A stretch of DNA of 41,528 nt from Nitrobacter vulgaris (GTDB taxonomy: Bacteria > Pseudomonadota > Alphaproteobacteria > Rhizobiales > Xanthobacteraceae): contig NZ_MWPQ01000037.1 in NCBI RefSeq assembly GCF_002028545.1, forward strand, positions 1 to 41,528, written 5' to 3'. The notes under the pieces are model-generated. The model saw nothing but the letters and a program-made list of their open reading frames with translations. It made no database searches and was not told where the DNA came from. Below are positions 16,646 to 26,622 of this stretch, piece after piece. The position numbers were made by a program, and so were the translations under genes. The stretch's first letter is position 1. Every line of letters begins with the position of its first letter.

Positions 16646-16680
16646 AACAAGGGCTGGCTGATCCTGCCCTTGTTTTTGTT
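16646..16680 (+). terminator. Rho-independent terminator after the Met-rich gene
   Basis: AACAAGGGC (16646-16654) pairs perfectly with GCCCTTGTT (16666-16674) over an 11-base loop, and the 3' arm continues into TTTGTTT. This confirms that the plus strand is the transcribed strand for the Met-rich ORF. Confidence 0.88.
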
Positions 16681-16728
16681 TCAGGCTGGGCGAGTGGTGG
16701 CCGTAAATATCGCGGGGTTGTGCCAGCG

Positions 16729-17355
16729 TCAGCCGATCATCTGCGCATAGGTCATCACGAGATACAGAACTGCCTCGTCTGTGCCGAGATTGCGGTATGC
16801 GTGCGGAACGTCCGCCTCGAACAGCATGGCGTCTCCCTCTCTCAGAGTCGTTGGCCGCGCCGATCCGACGGCGATTTCGACAGACCCTTTGGCAACGACC
16901 AGATTCTCGCGTGTCCCTGCCGCATGAGCTTCGGCGTTTTCGCAATAGAGTGGAGCGAGCCGGAGTTCATAGAACTCAGTTCGTCGTTCGCTATCGAACG
17001 GAAACAGAGCCCGGGAGGTGAACTGTCCCTGATTGGATGACAACAGTTTCGATCCATCGCGCCGCAGAACGATGATTCCTTCGGGATTGCCAATGGCGAT
17101 CAGGCTAGCGAACGGAACGGTGAGCGAGGTGCATATTTTCCAAAGCAGACCGATGGTCGGCGTGCTCTTGCCCGTTTCGATCTGGCCAAGCATAGCGCGG
17201 CTCACGCCCGATTGCTTGGCCAACCGCTCAAGCGACAAGCCTTGCCGTAACCGGATGCGGCGCAAATTCTTTCCGACAATCACCGGCAGTTCAATGCAAT
17301 CCAGACCGCCTCCATCGCCTTGATGGTAAATCTGGCTCGTGTCTAGTTTGCTCAT
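16729..17355 (-). CDS. XRE-family regulator with C-terminal cupin domain
   Basis: 208 residues from ATG 17355. A helix-turn-helix (about 28-85: VGKNLRRIRLRQGLSLERLA, then KQSGVSRAMLGQIETGKSTP) is followed by a cupin barrel (about 130-205: EAHAAGTRENLVVAKGSVEI, LREGDAMLFEADVPHAYRN). Such proteins repress or activate nearby genes in response to a small ligand, often an amino acid, polyamine or antibiotic. The start is chosen because its ATG overlaps the TGA of the upstream small ORF (ATGA), implying translational coupling; an earlier ATG at 17400 is possible. It converges on the Met-rich gene. Confidence 0.88.
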   Translation of the reverse strand: MSKLDTSQIYHQGDGGGLDCIELPVIVGKNLRRIRLRQGLSLERLAKQSGVSRAMLGQIETGKSTPTIGLLWKICTSLTVPFASLIAIGNPEGIIVLRRDGSKLLSSNQGQFTSRALFPFDSERRTEFYELRLAPLYCENAEAHAAGTRENLVVAKGSVEIAVGSARPTTLREGDAMLFEADVPHAYRNLGTDEAVLYLVMTYAQMIG

Positions 17356-17573
17356 GCGATGATCGGGCTGGACTCCGTAGATCTGGGCCTTGATATCCAT
17401 GTTTGGAACCCAACGAAGACGACAGGCACCGTCAGCCACATAAACGGAAGAACGAACGGGATGTTGAATTGGCTGGCCGATGACAGACCACAAGCCTCTC
17501 CGGATTTCGCTGCGCGCCTGCGCCGCTCCAGATAAGGTTGAAAATCAATGATAGCGGCACTGCTTTTTCCCAC
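17352..17573 (-). CDS. Putative small single-pass membrane protein coupled to the regulator
   Basis: 73 residues from a GTG start. The N-terminus (MGKSSAAIIDFQPYLERRRR) has the IIDFxxYxxRR pattern seen in several short rhizobial proteins. It is followed by one hydrophobic stretch (FNIPFVLPFMWLTVPVVFVG) and a short polar tail. Its TGA overlaps the ATG of the XRE-cupin gene, as expected for a coupled two-gene operon. The ribosome site is weak and no homologue is recognised with certainty. If it is real, a membrane protein is made with its regulator. Confidence 0.45.
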   Translation of the reverse strand: MGKSSAAIIDFQPYLERRRRAAKSGEACGLSSASQFNIPFVLPFMWLTVPVVFVGFQTWISRPRSTESSPIIA

Positions 17574-17872
17574 GGCTTCACCATTTCAAATGCATTGATC
17601 GAGAGTCGTTTCACCATATGTTGGCGAAGCGGAGTGATCCTCACAATCGGCAGCAAAAGAAAACGATAAACTTCGCAGAATGCGCCGTCTTGCGACAGAG
17701 TCATTCTGAGCAATGCAACCGTAGAAGTTAATATCACCCACGTCAGCACACACGAACGGGCGGCACAAATGAGCATTCCGCTCGCATTCGTGTGGCGGTC
17801 ATCTGGCCTCTCCGGGAATACTGAAGCTTCGCAACCTCATCCTCCTCGGATTAAACCGCTTAACGCACGCAC

Positions 17873-20155
17873 CTAAGAGCGGATCGCGCGCTCTTGCGCC
17901 TCGACCACCGCAATGGCTGTCATGTTGAGGATCCCGCGCGCCGTCACTGACGGGGTCAAAATGTGGGCGGGATGCGCGGGACCGATCAGGATAGGTCCGA
18001 CAAGCAGGCCGCTGCCGAGCACCTTGATCATCTGATAGGCGGCGTTCGCTGCATCGAGGTTGGGCAGAATTAGAACGTTGGCGACGCCGGTTAACCGAGA
18101 ATGCGGCAAGATCAGTTGTCGTGCGGACTCCGACAAGGCGGTATCGCCCTGCATTTCACCGTCAGCCTCGATATCGGGATGACGGGCGATGAACAGTTCG
18201 GTCGCTCGACGCGCCTTGCGCGAGGATTCCGTATCGTAGCTGCCGAAATCGGAATGCGACACGAAAGCGATCTTCGGCGTGATGTTGAAGCGCTGCACAT
18301 GGACGGCAGCCTGGGATGCGATGTCCGCGAGTTCGTCAGCGGACGGGTTTGGGCGCACCTGCGTATCCGCGATGAAATAGGCGCCCTTGCCGGTGATCAT
18401 CAGCGATAGCGCGGCGAAGTCGCTTGCCCCGGGCAGATACCCGATGATCTCCCGAATGTGCCGGAGGTGCCGCATATAGCTGCCTTCAACGCCGCACAGC
18501 ATCGCATCGGCTTCGCCTCGCACCACCGCGAGCGCCGCTATTACGGTCGCATTGGTGCGGATCGTCGTCCGTGCGACGTCCGGCGTCGCGCCGTGCCGGC
18601 CGGCAACATCGATGTAGGACTGCACATATGCTCGGTAGCGGGGATCGTCCTCGGGGTTGATCAGATCGAAATCCCTGCCCGCCTTGATCGCGAGACCGAG
18701 ACGCCTGAGACGCGTCTCCACCACGGACGGGCGACCGACCAGGATCGGGCGGGCCAGTTGCTCCTCAAGCACCTCTTGAGTGGCTCGCAGCACACGCAGA
18801 TCCTCGCCCTCGGCGTAGATCACCCGAAACGGCTGCTTCTTTGCCTTCGCAAATACTGGTTTCATGACGAGGCCGGACCGGAAGGCAAAGCGTTCAAGCC
18901 GCGCGTGGTACTCGTCGAAATTCGTGATCGGCCGCGTCGCAACTCCCGAAGCCATGGCAGCCCTCGCGACGGCGGGCGCGATGCGCAGGATCAGGCGGGG
19001 GTCGAATGGACTGGGAATCAAAGAGCCCGGTCCGAAACCATGAGTTTCGCTGTCAAATCGGATAGCGGCGTCGGACGGCGGTTCGCGGGCTAGCCGGGCG
19101 ATGGCATCGACAGCGGCTAGCTTCATATCCTCGTTGATCGCGGTGGCGCCGACGTCGAGAGCGCCGCGGAAGATAAAGGGAAAGCACAGGACGTTGTTCA
19201 CCTGATTAGGAAAGTCGGAACGTCCAGTGCAGATCATGGCATCCGGCCGCGCCTTGCGCGCCTCGTCCGGCATGATTTCCGGAACAGGATTGGCGAGCGC
19301 CAGCACCAGGGGCTTATCCGCCATCTGCGCGACCATCTCCGGCGTCAACACGCCGCCGGCCGAGACGCCCAGAAACACATCCGCGCCCGCAATCGCTTCC
19401 GCCAGCTTGCGCTTGTCGGTCTTCTGCGAATAAACCGCTTTCCACTTGTCCATTCGGGTATTGCGGCCGTCGTAAACAACGCCGTCGATATCGCAAACCC
19501 AGATGTTTTTGCGCTGCGCGCCCATCGACACCAGCAGATTGAGACAGGCGATAGCGGCCGCCCCCGCGCCTGACGCGACGATCTTGACCTCTTCGAGCGC
19601 CTTGCCATTCAGCAACAGCGCGTTGGTGATGGCGGCAGCGACGATGATCGCGGTGCCGTGCTGGTCGTCATGAAAGACCGGAATCTTCATCCGGGCCTTC
19701 AGCCGCTCCTCGATTTCGAAGCACTCGGGCCCCTTGATGTCCTCAAGGTTGATTCCGCCGAAGGTCGGCTCCAGCGCCGCGACCGTCTCCACCACGCGCT
19801 CGATGGTATCGGCAGCGATCTCGATATCGAACACGTCGATGCCGGCAAACTTCTTGAACAGGACCGCCTTGCCTTCCATGACGGGCTTGGAGGCGAGCGG
19901 CCCAATATTACCAAGACCGAGCACGGCTGTGCCGTTCGATACCACGGCGACTAGATTGGCCCGGCCGGTCAGCGTTGCGGCTTCCGCGGGATCGGCGACG
20001 ATCTCCTCGCAGGCTGCCGCAACGCCCGGTGAATAGGCAAGCGCGAGGTCGCGCTGGTTGGCGAGCGGTTTTGTTGGCTGAATTTCGAGCTTGCCGGGAC
20101 GCGGGTTGCGGTGGAACGACAGCGCGGCGGAGCGGAGATCTTCTGAATACGACAC
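17873..20155 (-). CDS. maeB: NADP-dependent malic enzyme with phosphotransacetylase-like domain
   Basis: 760 residues from GTG 20155, which has GGGGAGCG 6 bases upstream; the open frame extends 27 codons further without support. The N-terminal half is the malic enzyme ([11 protein letters not shown] with the catalytic Tyr region, [18 protein letters not shown] metal and substrate site, SGAGAAA nucleotide site). The C-terminal 320 residues are the PTA-like domain typical of MaeB ([21 protein letters not shown]-like [16 protein letters not shown]). It decarboxylates malate to pyruvate, making NADPH and feeding acetyl-CoA; the PTA part is regulatory and not a transacetylase. It lies downstream of aspS on the same strand with a 189-base gap. 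Confidence 0.95.
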   Translation of the reverse strand: MSYSEDLRSAALSFHRNPRPGKLEIQPTKPLANQRDLALAYSPGVAAACEEIVADPAEAATLTGRANLVAVVSNGTAVLGLGNIGPLASKPVMEGKAVLFKKFAGIDVFDIEIAADTIERVVETVAALEPTFGGINLEDIKGPECFEIEERLKARMKIPVFHDDQHGTAIIVAAAITNALLLNGKALEEVKIVASGAGAAAIACLNLLVSMGAQRKNIWVCDIDGVVYDGRNTRMDKWKAVYSQKTDKRKLAEAIAGADVFLGVSAGGVLTPEMVAQMADKPLVLALANPVPEIMPDEARKARPDAMICTGRSDFPNQVNNVLCFPFIFRGALDVGATAINEDMKLAAVDAIARLAREPPSDAAIRFDSETHGFGPGSLIPSPFDPRLILRIAPAVARAAMASGVATRPITNFDEYHARLERFAFRSGLVMKPVFAKAKKQPFRVIYAEGEDLRVLRATQEVLEEQLARPILVGRPSVVETRLRRLGLAIKAGRDFDLINPEDDPRYRAYVQSYIDVAGRHGATPDVARTTIRTNATVIAALAVVRGEADAMLCGVEGSYMRHLRHIREIIGYLPGASDFAALSLMITGKGAYFIADTQVRPNPSADELADIASQAAVHVQRFNITPKIAFVSHSDFGSYDTESSRKARRATELFIARHPDIEADGEMQGDTALSESARQLILPHSRLTGVANVLILPNLDAANAAYQMIKVLGSGLLVGPILIGPAHPAHILTPSVTARGILNMTAIAVVEAQERAIRS

Positions 20156-20344
20156 GGTAAACGCTCCCCGGAAGCTTCGGTCGGCCGGTTGGCGGAGCGG
20201 ATCTGACAATAGCGCGCTACCGGCTGCCAGTCCCAAACACGAATGTCAAAATCCAAGCTTCGTCAGCAATTTGCCTGCGATTGCTCGATGCTACTCTCGC
20301 AGAGATGCCTGCGGAAAAGAGATGCCGAAGCTAGAATCGAACCG

Positions 20345-22117
20345 CTAGTCTTTTGGCAGATTGAGCCGGATATGAAGCTCGCGCAACTGCTTCGGAGCGA
20401 CGTCTGATGGCGCGCTCATCAGCAGATCCTCGGCCTGCTGGTTCATCGGAAACAGGGAGATTTCGCGCAGGTTGGTGGTGCCGCAGAGCAGCATGACGAT
20501 GCGGTCGACGCCGGCCGCCATGCCGCCATGCGGCGGTGCGCCGTATTGAAACGCGCGGTACATGCCGCCGAAGCGCTCGACGACCTCGGTCTCACCATAA
20601 CCGGCGATCTCGAACGCCTTCACCATCGCTTCCGGCCTGTGATTACGAATGCCGCCGGAGGCGATCTCGTAGCCGTTGCAGGCGATGTCGTACTGGAACG
20701 CCTTGATCGTCAGCGGGTCCTGGGTGTTGAGCGCGTCGAGCCCGCCCTGCGGCATCGAGAATGGATTGTGCGAGAAGTCGACCTTTTTATCTTCTTCGTT
20801 GTACTCATACATCGGGAAGTCGACGATCCAGGCCAGCTCGAACCTGTCCTTGTCGATCAGGTTCAGTTCCTCGCCGAGTTTGGTGCGCGCGAGCCCTGCG
20901 AACTTCCAGAATTTTGCCGGATCGCCAGCAACGAAGAAGGCCGCATCGCCGGCTTTCAATTTAAGTGCCGCGCGAATGGTCCCGGTGCGCTCAGGCCCGA
21001 TATTGTTGGCGAGCGGGCCTGCGCCCTCGCCGTCCTCGCGCCACATGATGTAGCCGAGGCCCGGCTGACCCTCGCCCTGCGCCCACGAATTCATGCGGTC
21101 GCAGAACGCCCGGCTGCCGCCGCCCGGCCCCGGAAGCGCCCAGACCTGGTTCTTCGAATCCTCCAGCATCCGAGCGAACACCTTGAAGCCCGAGCCGCGG
21201 AAATGCTCGGATACGTCCTGCATTTCCAGCGGATTGCGCAGGTCGGGCTTGTCGGTGCCGTACTTGCGTAGGCTTTCAGCAAACGGAATCCGCGGCCAGT
21301 TCTTTGTGACCGGCTTGCCCTTGGCGAACTCCTCGAACACGCCGGTGACAACCGGCTCAACCGCAGCAAAAACATCGTCTTGCTCGATGAAGCTCATTTC
21401 AAGATCGAGCTGGTAGAACTCGCCCGGCAGGCGGTCGGCGCGCGGGTCTTCGTCTCGGAAGCACGGCGCGATCTGAAAGTAGCGGTCGAAGCCGGACATC
21501 ATCAAAAGCTGCTTATACTGCTGCGGCGCCTGCGGCAGCGCGTAGAACTTGCCAGGATGAATGCGGCTCGGCACCAGGAAGTCGCGTGCGCCTTCCGGCG
21601 AGGAGGCCGTCAGGATCGGGGTCTGGAACTCGAAGAAACCCTGTTCCTTCATGCGCCTGCGCATCGAATCGACGATGGCGCCGCGGGTCATGATGTTCTG
21701 ATGCAGCTTCTCGCGACGAAGGTCGAGAAAACGGTACTTAAGCCTTATGTCTTCGGGGTATTCCTGCTCGCCGAATACCGGCAGCGGCAATTCGGCGGCA
21801 GGGCCGAGCACCTCGATTTCCGTAATATAGATTTCAACGCTACCGGTCGGCAGTTCCGGATTTTCGGTGCCTGCCGGACGGCGGCGCGCCTTGCCGTCGA
21901 TCCGGACCACCCATTCGGAGCGTAGCTTTTCAGCGTCGGCGAAAGCCGGCGAGTCCGGATCGGCTACGCACTGGGTCAGCCCGTAATGATCGCGCAGGTC
22001 GATGAACAGCACCCCGCCGTGGTCGCGAATGCGATGGCACCAGCCGGACAGGCGGACCGTCTGGTCGATGTGGCTGTCGCGGAGCGCGCCGCAGGTATGG
22101 GACCGATAGCGATGCAT
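20345..22117 (-). CDS. aspS: Aspartate--tRNA(Asp/Asn) ligase, non-discriminating type
   Basis: 590 residues, the full bacterial AspRS: OB-fold anticodon domain (1-105), class II core with motif 2 ([19 protein letters not shown]), the bacterial GAD insertion (about 290-410) and motif 3 ([14 protein letters not shown]). It charges tRNA with Asp. His33 in RIRDHGG corresponds to the His of the Pseudomonas enzyme, where it allows tRNA(Asn) recognition (Leu in E. coli). This suggests mischarged Asp-tRNA(Asn) is corrected by GatCAB, which is not in the window. The start [10 protein letters not shown] is family-typical. It is transcribed away from rnd across an unusual repeat-rich region. Confidence 0.97.
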   Translation of the reverse strand: MHRYRSHTCGALRDSHIDQTVRLSGWCHRIRDHGGVLFIDLRDHYGLTQCVADPDSPAFADAEKLRSEWVVRIDGKARRRPAGTENPELPTGSVEIYITEIEVLGPAAELPLPVFGEQEYPEDIRLKYRFLDLRREKLHQNIMTRGAIVDSMRRRMKEQGFFEFQTPILTASSPEGARDFLVPSRIHPGKFYALPQAPQQYKQLLMMSGFDRYFQIAPCFRDEDPRADRLPGEFYQLDLEMSFIEQDDVFAAVEPVVTGVFEEFAKGKPVTKNWPRIPFAESLRKYGTDKPDLRNPLEMQDVSEHFRGSGFKVFARMLEDSKNQVWALPGPGGGSRAFCDRMNSWAQGEGQPGLGYIMWREDGEGAGPLANNIGPERTGTIRAALKLKAGDAAFFVAGDPAKFWKFAGLARTKLGEELNLIDKDRFELAWIVDFPMYEYNEEDKKVDFSHNPFSMPQGGLDALNTQDPLTIKAFQYDIACNGYEIASGGIRNHRPEAMVKAFEIAGYGETEVVERFGGMYRAFQYGAPPHGGMAAGVDRIVMLLCGTTNLREISLFPMNQQAEDLLMSAPSDVAPKQLRELHIRLNLPKD

Positions 22118-22504
22118 GGAAATCCTGCAGGAATGCTTCAGAGGCGGAATCGGAGGCCGGACCGGGCCGAACGGTTGAGCGTCAGGGGTTTACCCGAGCG
22201 GAAGGAGCGCGGCAACCGGATGGCGGAACCTGAAAGAGCGGCTAGTGGTCCGATTCTAACATTCGCCCCCCTTTTTTGGACGCGGCTTCTTGCGAACGTT
22301 AGAATCGAAAGACCGTTAGCAAACATAAGATGTTAGGGGAGTTTTTGAGTTTGACGTTCGCGTCAGGGCGCACGTTCAAGTGGCTTGCGAATGTCAAATT
22401 CACTCTACTAAAAGCATTTTTTGACCGCAGAAGTCTGCAAAACCAAACGCAGTGCGCGCGGAAAGCGGGGCGACAAGGGCAAAGAGACGGGCTATGGAGC
22501 GTTC
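22118..22504. promoter_or_regulatory. Shared aspS-rnd upstream region with two inverted-repeat pairs
   Basis: 387 bases between divergent genes. Pair 1: CGATTCTAACATTCG (22251-22265) and CGAACGTTAGAATCG (22293-22307), 14 of 15 complementary. Pair 2: TTTGACGTTCGC (22350-22361) and GCGAATGTCAAA (22387-22398), 11 of 12. All four arms contain RAC(A/G)TTCGC, so one 9-base word occurs four times in alternating orientation. Nothing here codes for a protein. The layout suggests operator sites, or RNA hairpins acting on one of the genes. Confidence 0.55.
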
Positions 22505-23653
22505 ATGGACCTGATTACGACCACTGCGGAACTGACCTCCGTCTGCGCTCGCTTCGCCAAGTACCCGGTTATCACCGTCGATACGGAATTCCTCCGCGAG
22601 ACCACCTATTATCCCCTGCTCTGCGTTATTCAGCTGGCGAGCTCCGACGAGGCCGTTGCGATCGACACTCTAGCAACGGGAATCGACCTGAAGCCTTTTT
22701 TCACGTTGATGTCGAACGAAAGCGTCCTGAAGGTCTTCCACGCCGCACGACAAGACATCGAAATTATCTGGCACCAGGCCGGCATCATTCCCCATCCCGT
22801 CTTCGACACACAGGTAGCTGCCATGGTGCTCGGATACGGCGATTCCATCGCCTATGACGCGCTGGTCGAACGCGTCACGGGGCATCGTCCGGACAAGACC
22901 CATCGATTCACCGACTGGTCGCGCCGGCCCCTGACGGCGGAACAACTCGAATACGCTGTAGCGGACGTCACCCATCTCCGCGACGTCTTTGCCGCTCTCG
23001 ATGCCGATCTCAAGAAGCGTGGCCGCAGTGATTGGGTCAGCGAGGAGATGGAGGTTTTGACTTCGCCAAAAACCTATGACTTCCACCCCGAACGTGCATG
23101 GGAGCGATTGAAGACCCGCGTTCGCAAGCCGAAGGACCTCGCCATTTTGATGGAAGTGGCAGCATGGCGCGAACAGGAAGCCCAGAGTCGGAACATTCCG
23201 CGGTCGCGGGTGCTGAAAGACGACGCCGTCGGTGATATCGCGACCCACGCTCCCGCCAACCCGGAGCGGCTGGCGACGCTGCGCTCGCTGCCAAAAGGTT
23301 TTGAAAAATCCCAGTGGGGCGTCGATATCGTCGCGGCCGTCCAGCGCGGGCTCGCACGAGACCCGCACGCGCTGCCGAAGATCGAGAAACCGCGCAACAA
23401 TTCGAACGGCGCTGCTACGGTGGAGCTTCTCAAGGTTCTCCTGCGCATGACGTCCGAGCGCCATGCCGTTGCGAGCAAGGTGATCGCGACCGTGGACGAC
23501 CTGGAACGGATCGCAGCCGATGACGAGGCCGATGTCGGTGCGCTGCACGGCTGGCGGCGCGAACTGTTCGGCGAGACCGCCCTCGCGCTAAAGCACGGCA
23601 GGCTGGCTCTGGCGATCGAAAAGGGCCGGGTGTTGCTTGTGGAGCGAACTTAG
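22505..23653 (+). CDS. rnd: Ribonuclease D
   Basis: 382 residues from ATG 22505 (GGAG 5 bases upstream); a TTG-initiated extension to 22421 is not supported. DEDD-family 3'-5' exonuclease: VDTEFLRE (Exo I Asp/Glu), [11 protein letters not shown] (Exo II Asp), and [12 protein letters not shown], preceded by QLEY (Exo III Tyr and Asp). An HRDC-type domain (about 205-290) follows, and a second helical region lies at the C-terminus. It trims tRNA precursors and other stable RNAs in the cytosol. The aspS-rnd divergent pair is common in Rhizobiales, which is from memory. Confidence 0.96.
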   Translation: MDLITTTAELTSVCARFAKYPVITVDTEFLRETTYYPLLCVIQLASSDEAVAIDTLATGIDLKPFFTLMSNESVLKVFHAARQDIEIIWHQAGIIPHPVFDTQVAAMVLGYGDSIAYDALVERVTGHRPDKTHRFTDWSRRPLTAEQLEYAVADVTHLRDVFAALDADLKKRGRSDWVSEEMEVLTSPKTYDFHPERAWERLKTRVRKPKDLAILMEVAAWREQEAQSRNIPRSRVLKDDAVGDIATHAPANPERLATLRSLPKGFEKSQWGVDIVAAVQRGLARDPHALPKIEKPRNNSNGAATVELLKVLLRMTSERHAVASKVIATVDDLERIAADDEADVGALHGWRRELFGETALALKHGRLALAIEKGRVLLVERT

Positions 23654-23693
23654 AGCGTACCTCGAGTTTCGCACAACAAGTTCAGAACGCACA

Positions 23694-25004
23694 TCACGGG
23701 ACCGACCTCCGGGCTACCAGTTTGCTGATCCGCGGACCGTCCATTTCCATGATCCGGAACAACCATCCCTCCCAGGTAAACTCGTCACCGATAGCTGGTA
23801 TTCGACCTAGCAGCTCAATCGCGCAGCCTGCCACGGTATGAAAGTCTCCATCGGGCTTGCGAGCGATGTTCAAGTGCATCATCGCTTCGTCAATCGGCAT
23901 TTTTCCATTGATGATAAGCTGGCCGTTGTCGCCTTCCTGTATGTCCGCCTCCTCGCCGGCGTCCGGCAATTCTCCCGCAATGGACTCCAGAAGATCGGTA
24001 CGAGTAATAATTCCCTGCAATGTGCCGTACTCATCAACGACAATGCCAACGCGAACGGGTTGCGCCTTGAAACGCTCGATAGCCTGCAGGATCGGCGTGA
24101 ACTCCGCGAATACTAGTGGTTGTTGCAGAACCACGAGCGGATCAACTTCAGCGCCTTCAAGCGCCTGATCGAGCAAGTCCTGTTTTCGCAGCACGCCGAC
24201 GATCTCGTCGATGCTCCCCTGCCCGATCACGACGTGCTCATACGGGCAGTCACGGACCACATTGAGAATTTCGTCCCGGTTGTCATTTGCGTCCGCCCAA
24301 ACCACACTCGTCCGCGGCGTCATGATGTCGCTCACATCGCGACTCGTGAGACTGATGACCCGCTCGACGACTTCCCGCTGGGTTCGAGCAAGCAAGCCAG
24401 CTCGCTCAGTCTCTGCAACGAGAAGTCTGATCTCGTCAGGCGAATGAAGCGATTCCTTTTCGCTGGCTGCGCTGAGGCCGAACAAGCGCAAGACACCGTT
24501 GCCGAGCCCGTTCAATGACACGATTGCCGGCTTCAACAAAAACCCGAACAGGGAGAGCGGACGCACGATAATCAACGCAGTGGTCTCGGTTCGCTGCAAG
24601 GCCAGGCTTTTGGGAGCGAGCTCGCCAAGCACGATATGCAAAATCGTAATGATCGCGAAGGCGACGATAATAGCGATGGCGTGAGCGCCGATTTCGGCTC
24701 CGGTGCCGAATGGCAGTATCAACAGCGGCTCGATCAGGTGCGCCAACGCGGGCTCCCCGATCCAACCGAGGGCCAATGATGACAGCGTAATCCCGAGCTG
24801 GCATGCTGCGAGATTATAATCCAGGTGTTCGACCGCCTTCTGTAACGCACGGGCGTTTACACGTCCTGCAGCAACCAGTTGCGCGACGCGGCTGCGACGC
24901 ATGGCCACCAGCGAAAATTCGGATGCGACGAAAAAACCATTCGCCACGACAAGAATGATGACTGAGAGAACTCCGGCTAGACTGGCTGAATTGCCATCAC
25001 CCAC
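23694..25004 (-). CDS. CNNM/CorC-HlyC family transporter-like protein
   Basis: 436 residues from GTG 25004 with AGGAG 8 bases upstream. DUF21/CNNM membrane domain (about 1-190: LSVIILVVANGFFVASEFSL, ITLSSLALGWIGEPAL, IVLGELAPKSLAL), a CBS pair (about 205-330: DIMTPRTSVV, PVRVGIVVDEYGTLQGIITR) and a CorC/HlyC C-terminal domain (about 345-425). Homologues export Mg2+ or Co2+, or influence their resistance; the haemolysin name is historical. Inner membrane. It follows ppx on the same strand and converges with rnd. Confidence 0.93.
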   Translation of the reverse strand: MGDGNSASLAGVLSVIILVVANGFFVASEFSLVAMRRSRVAQLVAAGRVNARALQKAVEHLDYNLAACQLGITLSSLALGWIGEPALAHLIEPLLILPFGTGAEIGAHAIAIIVAFAIITILHIVLGELAPKSLALQRTETTALIIVRPLSLFGFLLKPAIVSLNGLGNGVLRLFGLSAASEKESLHSPDEIRLLVAETERAGLLARTQREVVERVISLTSRDVSDIMTPRTSVVWADANDNRDEILNVVRDCPYEHVVIGQGSIDEIVGVLRKQDLLDQALEGAEVDPLVVLQQPLVFAEFTPILQAIERFKAQPVRVGIVVDEYGTLQGIITRTDLLESIAGELPDAGEEADIQEGDNGQLIINGKMPIDEAMMHLNIARKPDGDFHTVAGCAIELLGRIPAIGDEFTWEGWLFRIMEMDGPRISKLVARRSVP

Positions 25005-25103
25005 AGCGACATCTCCTTATGAGTGTTCCAGCACGATAGTATTACGAGGCGGATGGCCGATGCGCGCAGAGAAAACGCCGCAGACGGTGTCCCCACGAAC
25101 GGG

Positions 25104-26615
25104 CTAGCGGAGGACGATCGAGCCCGAGCGGCCAACAAGGCGCGCCAGCTGTTTGAACCGGCCGCCCACACGATCCGCGACCAGATCGATCAGCCGGTGC
25201 TCGAACACAAGCGTCAGCTTGCGGCCGCTGCTTTTAAAATGGGTGGCGGACAACACACCTGGCCGAGCCGCCGAAATCATATGTGCGACCCGAAAGGCTG
25301 CGCCCAGAATGCGCGCTCTCTCATCCATAGGCGGAGTTACCAATTCGCATATCACCGGGGATGGTTCGTTCACCTCATTTAACCCGGCATAGCGATAATA
25401 TACTGACAGCGCGACGAACGCTCGTCCTTGATGGTCGATGCTGCCAAAATTGCCGTGCATGATCGAATCGAGCGTCTGCTCGCTGCGGTAGTCCGGATGT
25501 ATGCGCCAGCCGATATCGGAAAGCAGGCAAGCGGCGTGACGCAGCCGGCGATCGTCTTCGGTCTCATGAAGTTTCGCAATCTGGAACAGTCGATCAGTCC
25601 ATTGGATCAGTTCCTCGGCATGGCGTGCGGAACGTGAGAGCAAGCCGTTCAGCGACTGCGCGGCGCAGATTAATCCATCCCGCGAGCGGTCAGCGGCCGG
25701 CAGCATCGAATAAAGCAGACCTTCGCGGACACCATAGGTCGAGAACACGATGGTTTTTGGCTTCGCAATCCGGATGATATGTTCCAGGACGAGAGCGGCA
25801 TAAGTCAGCAGCGGCTGGCGCGCCTCGGCAACGGCCTCGATATCTGCCAGCGTCTGGGAAGCCGCTAGACGACGCAGCCGCCGGACGAAATCGAGCGCGT
25901 CTGCTGCGGGAATGGAATAGCCGTGCATGACGCGAAGTGGATAACCGCTCTGGATGATGTGAATGCGAGCTAACGCTCGCCACGTCCCGCCGATCGCGTA
26001 AAAGGTACGGCCCTGTCCGGTCTTTAGCGGCACCGCGCCGGCAAGCGCGGCTTTTACGATTCGGTCTGCGCGCTTCAACGATTTCTTCGACGCATCCTGC
26101 AATGCGAGACTGCCCAGCGGGAGCGTTATTCCACGACCGATGCGATGACCGCGCACGTCGGTCAATTCCAACGAACCGCCACCGAGATCCCCCACGATCC
26201 CGTTCGGTTTGTGGACGCTGGAAACCACGCCTAGCGCTGCGAAATAAGCCTCCCGCGATCCCGACAGGATTTCAATCGGCACACGGCAGATGCGTTCAGC
26301 CTTGGCTATGAAATCAGGACCATTTGTGGCATCGCGGCAAGCGGCGGTTGCGATGGCGTAGACGCGACCGACCTTCATGACCCTGCACAGGGCGTGAAAA
26401 CGCCGCAGCGAGGTCAGCGCCTTGTTGATCGGATCCTGCGCGAGCAACCCGGTGGATTGCACCTCGCGCCCGAGCCCGCACGATGCTTTCTCGTTGAAAA
26501 TCGAAACGAGGCTCCGCTGCAACGCTTCATAGACGACGAGACGTACGGAATTGGAGCCGATATCGATAACAGCGACGCTGGAGCCAGGCTTGCTTGGGCG
26601 CGGATATTCTCGCAC
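25104..26615 (-). CDS. ppx: Exopolyphosphatase (Ppx/GppA family)
   Basis: 503 residues from GTG 26615. The ribosome site AGGAGG (26619-26624) overlaps the ppk stop codon, which fixes this start and shows a tightly coupled ppk-ppx operon; the frame open further upstream lies inside ppk. N-terminal ASKHA domain: AVIDIGSNSVRLVVYE, IATAACRDATNG, VGDLGGGSLELT, and AIGGTWRALAR. The C-terminal part is HD-like (RHAACLLSDIGWRIHPDYRS). It releases phosphate from polyphosphate ends or hydrolyses pppGpp; sequence cannot separate the two. Confidence 0.95.
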   Translation of the reverse strand: MREYPRPSKPGSSVAVIDIGSNSVRLVVYEALQRSLVSIFNEKASCGLGREVQSTGLLAQDPINKALTSLRRFHALCRVMKVGRVYAIATAACRDATNGPDFIAKAERICRVPIEILSGSREAYFAALGVVSSVHKPNGIVGDLGGGSLELTDVRGHRIGRGITLPLGSLALQDASKKSLKRADRIVKAALAGAVPLKTGQGRTFYAIGGTWRALARIHIIQSGYPLRVMHGYSIPAADALDFVRRLRRLAASQTLADIEAVAEARQPLLTYAALVLEHIIRIAKPKTIVFSTYGVREGLLYSMLPAADRSRDGLICAAQSLNGLLSRSARHAEELIQWTDRLFQIAKLHETEDDRRLRHAACLLSDIGWRIHPDYRSEQTLDSIMHGNFGSIDHQGRAFVALSVYYRYAGLNEVNEPSPVICELVTPPMDERARILGAAFRVAHMISAARPGVLSATHFKSSGRKLTLVFEHRLIDLVADRVGGRFKQLARLVGRSGSIVLR

Positions 26616-26622
26616 AGGCCTC

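Noticed and set aside
16252-16650. Minus-strand Ile/Met-rich 132-residue frame and an overlapping His-rich frame (16271-16945) opposite the Met-rich gene
   Set aside because: Both are explained by ATG repeats read backwards (CAT, ATC and similar). The plus strand has the ribosome site and a matching terminator.
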